A stretch of DNA of 10,129 bases from J038 sp036734085 (lineage in GTDB: Bacteria; Chloroflexota; Anaerolineae; Aggregatilineales; Phototrophicaceae). The translations under genes were made by a program, and so were the position numbers. A model generated the notes under the pieces. It did no database searches. It saw only the letters and a list, made by a program, of their open reading frames with translations, and was not told where the DNA came from. Below are positions 5,425 to 10,129 of this stretch, piece after piece; position 1 is the stretch's first letter; the number at the start of each line of letters is the position of its first letter. The stretch is taken from NCBI GenBank assembly GCA_036734085.1, contig DAIMZF010000123.1, forward strand, positions 1 through 10,129, in the 5' to 3' direction.

Positions 5425-7520
5425 GATTGTTTGCGTGTGCTGAACCCAACCAATCCAACCAGAATAAACGCAGTCAGTACCAGAATAATCGTGATGACGA
5501 GCCAAGGCTCTGGCTCCGGGATGATGGGCTGTTGGGATGATGTATCAGACGGTGTATCCAGCGTGATGTCGCGCAGGGGGTCAACAGCCCTGGCAATCAT
5601 CTGGACGGGCGACCCCGCCCTGACAAGCCCGACTGACCCTGTTTGATTAATCGGCGTATTGGTGCTGATGAGCGCCTGTAGTGCTTCTTCAAAATGGGCA
5701 TAGGTTACGCCATAGACCATCAGCACAACACGCCCATCGTCGGTGAGCGTTTGCGCCAGAATCCCCGTTTCTGGCATGTCGGCGCTTTGCTGATACAGGT
5801 CAACATCCAGACCGACGAAGAACGCCTCAAGGTGAGGTTGACGATCAATCGTCCCCAACAGGATGACATGGCCTTCGGGATGAGATTGGGTGGTGAAGGC
5901 GGAGGCCGGAATAAGCGTCAGTTGGGCGGATGGCAACACCGCGCTTAATGACAGCGCCGCCCCTAATTCTTCGTCGGTCGGGTCATCCGGGAAGACTAAA
6001 ATCGTCGGTGCTTCATCCACGAAGGGGTACGGGAAGGCTTGCAAATCCGGCAGTGGGCGACCCTCAAAACTGAGGTCAAAGTAGGATTCCGCGCTGATGG
6101 TTGTCCATGCCGCTTGGGGGTAGCTCTGCTGGCAGATGGTTTCCGAAACGAAGTTTGCTACAACCAATTGCACAACCATCGTCGGTTGTGTGGTGGTGAG
6201 GCTGGCACGATTCAGGGCTTCGACGGGCAACGGGAGTGACACCCATTGATTTGCGATTCCGCCGCCGATGGCGACATGCCCAACATATTCATTGTCGATT
6301 AATACCGTGATGTAGGAATCCGGTGCTTGTAAGGCGGGGCTGGCGCTGATATTCAGGTTTAGGGTTGCGCCCTCGTGTAATAATTGCCCTAGCGGGCGCT
6401 GGAAGAAATAGAACGCATTAAACATGCCTGTCCCGCTTATGGTCTGGTCAAAACCGCCCAATTGCATCCATGTGGTGGGGGAAGATTGCCAATTGCGCGG
6501 CGGATTGGGTGCTTCGCGCAGGTTTTTAATGAATACGGTTGTGCCTGTCATCGCGTCGAATGTCGCCGTATGAGAAAAAGCCGCGCCTGCTAACAGCAAG
6601 CCTTCATCCCCGTTCGCGCTGACGAGGAGCAAGGCACGCTCCGGATTCCAGGGGGAAGGCATCATCTGCAAGACGCCATGCTCTGGGGGTGTTTCATCCC
6701 CTTCTGCCGTAACAAAGCGCCCCTGTGCAACATCAACAGGCAGGTCATCGGCTAGCCCGATGACGACCACATTTGCGTCGGCCAATACCGCCTCATCCAG
6801 ATTGTCCCCCAACATCACCCGAAAAGGCAGATGGGCGTCGTTGGCAATCGTGCCAAGCCGTTGCGCGACTTGTGCGGCAGTATCGCGGACGGTGGAAGTC
6901 AACTGTGTGGGAAGCAGAAAGACCACCGGCGGCACGTCAGCATATGCGTTTTGAAGCACAATCGCCTGTGGCAGATTTTCTAGCCGTTGATAGTCTGCGG
7001 TAGTGTCGGGGCTTAGGCTAGCGAAAGAGCTACCCAGAATTTGCACCCATTGGCCGGGATTATTTGTCTCTTCACAGGCTTCATCGGTCAGGCGTAAAAA
7101 GCTCTGGAATTCTAAGTTAATGCCCGCACCCATCAGGAGGTTTGCAGGAATAGTGACGTTAAACTGATTCAGTCGCCCATCCCCAATCGGGCGGATGCTC
7201 CCAACCTCTACCCCATTGGCGAGGATTGTCAGGGAGGAGCGTCTGACATTCAACAATGGAGAGGCGATATAATCCACCGTTAAAACAAGGTCGTCACCGA
7301 TGAACCAATTGGATTGAAACGGCATCCACAATGTTGAGCGCCCATACATGCCATTGAGTTGTAGCGTATCTACGCCGAGCAAGGTAAAGGGAATATCAAA
7401 GATGGGGGGTTCCGCAGGGTCGTCACTGGTCTGTGCGGAGGCACTTCCATGTGCAATCATGATGGAAAGCGTGACGAGAAGAAGCAGTACAGGGATATGT
7501 TTTAGGGTGTATCGACTCAT
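5421..7520 (-). CDS. bcsB: BcsB-like cellulose synthase subunit
   Basis: The protein has 699 residues. A signal peptide (1-29, cleavage predicted after ASA) and a single C-terminal membrane helix (about 673-693) ending in STRKQS place nearly all of it outside the membrane. The body shows the BcsB pattern of two repeats. A first beta-rich carbohydrate-binding-like domain (about 45-168) contains LNGMYGRSTLWMPF and the strand LTVDYIASPLL. It is followed by an alpha/beta domain (about 185-335), then a second pair (about 350-485 and 500-635). Cys149 (DEACEE) and Cys463 (TICQQS) lie near the positions where BcsB proteins have conserved cysteines. In known systems BcsB anchors next to BcsA through its tail helix and guides the emerging glucan. 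The ATG start is 14 nt after the preceding gene. No bcsC or bcsZ is in the window. Confidence 0.85.
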   Translation of the reverse strand: MSRYTLKHIPVLLLLVTLSIMIAHGSASAQTSDDPAEPPIFDIPFTLLGVDTLQLNGMYGRSTLWMPFQSNWFIGDDLVLTVDYIASPLLNVRRSSLTILANGVEVGSIRPIGDGRLNQFNVTIPANLLMGAGINLEFQSFLRLTDEACEETNNPGQWVQILGSSFASLSPDTTADYQRLENLPQAIVLQNAYADVPPVVFLLPTQLTSTVRDTAAQVAQRLGTIANDAHLPFRVMLGDNLDEAVLADANVVVIGLADDLPVDVAQGRFVTAEGDETPPEHGVLQMMPSPWNPERALLLVSANGDEGLLLAGAAFSHTATFDAMTGTTVFIKNLREAPNPPRNWQSSPTTWMQLGGFDQTISGTGMFNAFYFFQRPLGQLLHEGATLNLNISASPALQAPDSYITVLIDNEYVGHVAIGGGIANQWVSLPLPVEALNRASLTTTQPTMVVQLVVANFVSETICQQSYPQAAWTTISAESYFDLSFEGRPLPDLQAFPYPFVDEAPTILVFPDDPTDEELGAALSLSAVLPSAQLTLIPASAFTTQSHPEGHVILLGTIDRQPHLEAFFVGLDVDLYQQSADMPETGILAQTLTDDGRVVLMVYGVTYAHFEEALQALISTNTPINQTGSVGLVRAGSPVQMIARAVDPLRDITLDTPSDTSSQQPIIPEPEPWLVITIILVLTAFILVGLVGFSTRKQS

Positions 7521-7534
7521 GATTTTTTATCTTC

Positions 7535-9457
7535 TTAATCATCTTCATTCTGCGGCAGGCGGCAGGTAAGACGCCATAAATTACATTGATTGGCTAAACG
7601 GGTAAGGTCGAAAGTATCCATGACATGATGGATGATACCCAAACCGTACCCCCCTTCAGGCATATTATCATGAATATGGTTTGTATGAGCCTTTAAGTTC
7701 GGGATGGTTGAGGGTGGGTCATAGGCAATGCCGCTATCCACGACGATAAACGTTAATTGATTCCCCGCTATGGACAGGACAATATGAATCCAGTCGTTGG
7801 GGGCTAGCTGACCATGCCGCATGATATTGCTCAGGTGTTCATTCATCGCCAGATGCACATTGTACAGCCAGCCAGCATCCAACATGGGCAAATGACGTGG
7901 CAACCATTCCAGAATTTTATCAATCTGCTCCAGATGGGCTAAATCCGGCGCGATGGCTAAATAACCAATATGCTGGGATGGACTGCGCGGCATCTGCTTT
8001 TGCACGACAACCAGTGTTAAATCATCATGATAGCCATTATTGGCCTGATAGGTTTGCACAAAATCCGTCAGGCAATCCACCATGATTTGAGGCGAACATT
8101 GATGCAAGGCAATCAGGGCGGCCTCAACGTTATGTTCCCCGAGAATATCCCCCGCTTCATTTTCTGCTTCGGTCAGGCCATCGGAATACAGCAGAAGCGT
8201 ATCCCCTGCGCTTAATGTGAGTAACGCGGTCTGGTTGGATAAATCCGGCAGAACGCCAAGCGGATAAGTGGTGCTGGGGAAAGAATCAATCCGCAGGCTA
8301 TGGGCACGGATACACAGTGCTGTGGTGTGGCCGGCATTGGCATAGTGGATGGGTGAGCCGTCTTTAGGGATGCGTAACAGGATAATTGTGGCGAAACGGT
8401 CAGTCCGCACCATATCGGTATAGAGCGCCTGATTCGTGCTGGCGAGTGTTTCGCCGGGAGTCGGGTTATAAGCCTGTAACGAGCGAAGCGCCGCCCGAAC
8501 GTTGGCCGCTAACAAAGCCGCCGCAATCCCCTTGCCCGCGACATCACACACGGAAACACCCATGTAGGCGTCCTGTGCAAAAACATCGTAAAAATCCCCA
8601 CCAATGGCCGATGCAGACACTAAGCGCGCACCAAAGGCATAGCCTTCAACATCCGGGAAGGCATCCGGCAATGTGCTAACCTGTACCTGACGCGCAAGCT
8701 GAACATCGCGCAGGAGATGCTCATTTTTACGTTGTTGGGCATAAAAACTGTCGATATTAATGGCCGTGCTGATGTTTTCTGAGAGGCTCTCAAAAATCTG
8801 AATGTCTCCGGCAGTAAATCGGCGCTCTTCGTGCTGGTTAAAAAAGCCCATACAGTAGTTAGGCATCCCCCGCCCGATGAAGCTCTGTATCTGGCTGGAT
8901 GTTTTAAGCCGCATCGTACAGGATAATGTGGTTTCGCAAATAAATAGCTTGTTATCAATTTGAAGGCTATTGATTAATTCAAGCGGAGCGATGTTGGGTT
9001 GAGGGGGGGTAACCCATTGATATTGCCAATCGTTATGGTCAGTCAGTTGGGCAAAAAAAGCATTCTCAATGCCGATGGCTTCAATCGCCAGCTTCATCCC
9101 ATCACGGAAGAATTGCCATCGGTTGTCCACCAATGCCCGGCGCAATTTCCAGATTTGGTGCAAAAAGCTAAGATGCCCCCATGCCAGCATCAATTGGGAG
9201 GATAAATCCTCACTGATTTTTTCCGTCATGGCACACTGCGAAAGCAAGTCGCTCCATGCTTGCAATAAGGCATGGGCATCATCCGGGGTTTCATCTGCGG
9301 TAAGCCAACCAAAAAATACGCCGTCACGTTGAACAGGAATCACCGTTGGTTTATCAGGGGCGGGGGCGGACGCTGGAACAAATTGAACCCTCCCTAACCC
9401 CAATAATTCCCATGTTTTTATGAGGGGAGTCAGTTGTGTGTTCACACGGACGGGCAC
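7535..9457 (-). CDS. Partner-switching regulator: GAF-like, PP2C/SpoIIE phosphatase and RsbW-like ATPase
   Basis: The protein has 640 residues from GTG 9457-9455. The domains run as follows: an uncharacterised N-terminus with a GAF-like region (about 110-240), a SpoIIE/PP2C phosphatase (about 255-490) and an HATPase_c_2 domain of the RsbW type (about 500-638). Phosphatase metal motifs are intact: GGDFYD (286-291), CDVAGKG (304-310), AGH (375-377), SDG (425-427) and YHDDLT (476-481). The ATPase has the N box ExxxN (540/544), DSG (574-576) and GGYGLG (602-607). Such proteins dephosphorylate or phosphorylate a STAS partner; the STAS protein at 1727-2071 is the likely one. The adjacent response regulator is a likely input. 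The GTG start is favoured by GGAAGG 8 nt upstream and a 4-nt gap to the preceding stop; a TTG at 9493 would overlap that gene and lacks a good site. Confidence 0.85.
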   Translation of the reverse strand: MPVRVNTQLTPLIKTWELLGLGRVQFVPASAPAPDKPTVIPVQRDGVFFGWLTADETPDDAHALLQAWSDLLSQCAMTEKISEDLSSQLMLAWGHLSFLHQIWKLRRALVDNRWQFFRDGMKLAIEAIGIENAFFAQLTDHNDWQYQWVTPPQPNIAPLELINSLQIDNKLFICETTLSCTMRLKTSSQIQSFIGRGMPNYCMGFFNQHEERRFTAGDIQIFESLSENISTAINIDSFYAQQRKNEHLLRDVQLARQVQVSTLPDAFPDVEGYAFGARLVSASAIGGDFYDVFAQDAYMGVSVCDVAGKGIAAALLAANVRAALRSLQAYNPTPGETLASTNQALYTDMVRTDRFATIILLRIPKDGSPIHYANAGHTTALCIRAHSLRIDSFPSTTYPLGVLPDLSNQTALLTLSAGDTLLLYSDGLTEAENEAGDILGEHNVEAALIALHQCSPQIMVDCLTDFVQTYQANNGYHDDLTLVVVQKQMPRSPSQHIGYLAIAPDLAHLEQIDKILEWLPRHLPMLDAGWLYNVHLAMNEHLSNIMRHGQLAPNDWIHIVLSIAGNQLTFIVVDSGIAYDPPSTIPNLKAHTNHIHDNMPEGGYGLGIIHHVMDTFDLTRLANQCNLWRLTCRLPQNEDD

Positions 9458-9461
9458 ACGG

Positions 9462-9827
9462 CTAACCTTCCAGCGTTGCTTCGATAACGTCAATAAGCAT
9501 CTTGCTACTAAACGGTTTCGTTAACACGGCTTTCACGCCTAACTCACTGGGCGTCTGCCGGATATTTGTATCGCCAACAGCCGAGATAACAATAATGGGT
9601 AAATCTTGATAGTCCTTTGAGTTTTTGCAATAAGCAATAAAATCAAGGCCGCTTTCCTCAGCAATCATCAAGTCACAGGTTACAATATCTGGCGTATTCG
9701 CGTTAAGTTTGTCGATAGCATCGCCAACACTGAAGGCTTCTTCCACCTCATGATTATGCTTGTTCATCAGCCGCGTAATCATGTATCGGATGGAATGATC
9801 GTCATCAATGACCAGAATTTTTGCCAA
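9462..9827 (-). CDS. Single-domain response regulator (REC, CheY-like)
   Basis: The protein has 121 residues: one receiver domain and no output domain. The acidic pocket Asp8-Asp10 (VIDDD), phospho-acceptor Asp52 (TCDLM), Ser82 (VISA) and Lys104 (LTKPF) are all in place, so it should be phosphorylatable. No histidine kinase is encoded in the window, so the signal must come from elsewhere. The start is TTG (9827-9825), supported by AAGGAG (9839-9834) 6 nt upstream; no in-frame ATG lies nearby. The PP2C/HATPase gene begins 4 nt after the stop, which suggests that this protein controls that phosphatase or kinase by direct contact, as a detached version of the REC-PP2C fusions known in RsbU-like proteins. 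It is the first gene of the seven-gene run. Confidence 0.9.
   Translation of the reverse strand: MAKILVIDDDHSIRYMITRLMNKHNHEVEEAFSVGDAIDKLNANTPDIVTCDLMIAEESGLDFIAYCKNSKDYQDLPIIVISAVGDTNIRQTPSELGVKAVLTKPFSSKMLIDVIEATLEG
9466..9471 (-). promoter_or_regulatory. Ribosome binding site favouring the GTG start at 9457
   Basis: GGAAGG lies in the last codons of the response regulator gene, 8 nt before GTG 9457. This is why the shorter PP2C/HATPase protein is preferred over the TTG at 9493. Confidence 0.5.
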
Positions 9828-9865
9828 TGGTAGCTCCTTTGTTGTCTGCGTGGCGTGTATGTATC

Positions 9866-9894
9866 ATTATAAGGTACTTTACATGACCGTAACA
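9866..9894 (-). promoter_or_regulatory. Candidate promoter of the seven-gene operon
   Basis: A perfect TATAAT (9871-9866) lies about 38 bp upstream of the response regulator start, predicting a leader of about 30 nt. The hexamer 17 bp upstream, TGTTAC (9894-9889), is a poor -35. This would fit a promoter that needs an activator, and inverted and direct repeats are found just upstream. Confidence 0.45.
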
Positions 9895-9899
9895 TGATC

Positions 9900-9918
9900 T
9901 TAACGTCAATTTCGTTAA
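9900..9918. promoter_or_regulatory. Inverted repeat TTAACG-N7-CGTTAA upstream of the operon promoter
   Basis: The two 6-bp arms are perfect reverse complements with a 7-nt spacer, located about 40 to 60 bp upstream of the predicted transcription start, the usual position of an activator site. The same bases also form two 9-bp direct repeats, CGTCAATTT and CGTTAATTT (9904-9921, one mismatch), so a direct-repeat-binding regulator is equally possible. Confidence 0.35.
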
Positions 9919-9954
9919 TTTTTCGTCTAGTGCAAGAAACTTTTAATGGTGATT

Positions 9955-9979
9955 ATAAGACGGCAAATCGTCCTCTTAT
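9955..9979. repeat. Bulged stem-loop in the upstream intergenic region
   Basis: ATAAGACG (9955-9962) pairs with CGTC (9969-9972) and TTAT (9976-9979) around a 6-nt loop, leaving a 3-nt bulge. It lies between the possible gene end at 10006 and the operon promoter and might mark the upstream gene's 3' end. There is no T-run on either strand, so terminator function is uncertain. Confidence 0.25.
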
Positions 9980-10005
9980 CTGAATGGCAGTTTGAGATTA
10001 CAGAA

Positions 10006-10129
10006 TTAGTGGGTATGGGTTATCCTGGAACTGACTAACAACGCATTAGCGGTTCGTGGATATTTGATTGTCTGTAAATAGGTAGCGGTATTGGCGATAT
10101 AATGCTTGGCGTCATCGACAACAACCTCA
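10006..10129 (-). CDS. Possible C-terminal end of an unidentified protein (partial)
   Basis: On the minus strand a frame is open from the window edge for 40 codons and ends in TAA (10008-10006). The peptide includes VVVDDAKHYIANTATYLQTI and then KYPRTANALL, a plausible helical protein composition. I do not recognise the family. A frame of this length open by chance is not rare, so the call rests on composition, orientation matching the downstream operon, and the promoter-like intergenic region that follows it. It could be noncoding. Confidence 0.35.
   Translation of the reverse strand, partial: EVVVDDAKHYIANTATYLQTIKYPRTANALLVSSRITHTH

Noticed and set aside
5425..5505. 27-codon N-terminal extension of PAP2-like copy B
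   Set aside because: It would overlap bcsB by 85 nt. The ATGA overlap start at 5424 gives a normal N-terminus leading directly into membrane segments.
10068..10103. Plus-strand promoter with TATAAT at 10098-10103
   Set aside because: No matching -35 at the right spacing, and it lies within the possible minus-strand gene end; no downstream plus-strand gene is visible before the edge.
1..10129. tRNA or rRNA genes, CRISPR arrays, insertion sequences
   Set aside because: I saw no regularly spaced repeats, transposase-like frames or tRNA-like cloverleaf sequence when reading both strands. The window is otherwise filled with protein genes.

Overview
The window is a dense bacterial locus. Nearly everything is on the minus strand, with one gene end on the plus strand at the left edge. 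The protein set (a BcsA/BcsB-type cellulose synthase pair without BcsC or BcsZ, PP2C/HATPase partner-switching regulators, small DinB-fold proteins, frequent TTG/GTG starts, mid-range GC) fits a Chloroflexota bacterium, possibly Anaerolineae. That placement rests on gene content only and is tentative.

Reading in the direction of transcription (right to left): the right edge holds a possible gene end (10129-10006). An intergenic region with promoter-like signals follows (10005-9828). Then comes a tightly packed run of seven genes: a single-domain response regulator (9827-9462), a large protein with a GAF-like region, a PP2C/SpoIIE phosphatase and an RsbW-like ATPase (9457-7535), BcsB (7520-5421), two PAP2-fold membrane proteins (5424-4825 and 4832-4152), a BcsA-type glycosyltransferase (4150-2126) and a STAS anti-sigma-factor-antagonist-like protein (2071-1727). 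Gaps are 4, 14, -4, -8, 1 and 54 nt, so this is very probably one operon.

Proposed working model: the response regulator, the phosphatase/kinase protein and the STAS protein form a phospho-switch, comparable to RsbU/RsbW/RsbV or to SypE/SypA, which controls Syp polysaccharide biofilms in Vibrio fischeri. Encoded at both ends of the synthase genes, this switch would control a membrane beta-glucan (cellulose-like) synthase. The synthase has no PilZ domain, so the usual direct c-di-GMP control appears to be missing. The two PAP2-fold proteins have lost both catalytic histidines and look like structural or binding subunits. The glycosyltransferase has an extra helical segment of about 150 residues inside its catalytic domain. 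Together these suggest a non-canonical exopolysaccharide synthase with its own regulation, and this is the most interesting content of the window.

Downstream (1726-1400) is a 327-bp gene-free stretch with a stem-loop, a candidate promoter and tandem 16-bp repeats. Two small DinB-superfamily genes follow (1399-893 and 839-336). A long inverted repeat (271-323) separates them from the convergent end of a SAM-dependent methyltransferase gene (1-189, plus strand).
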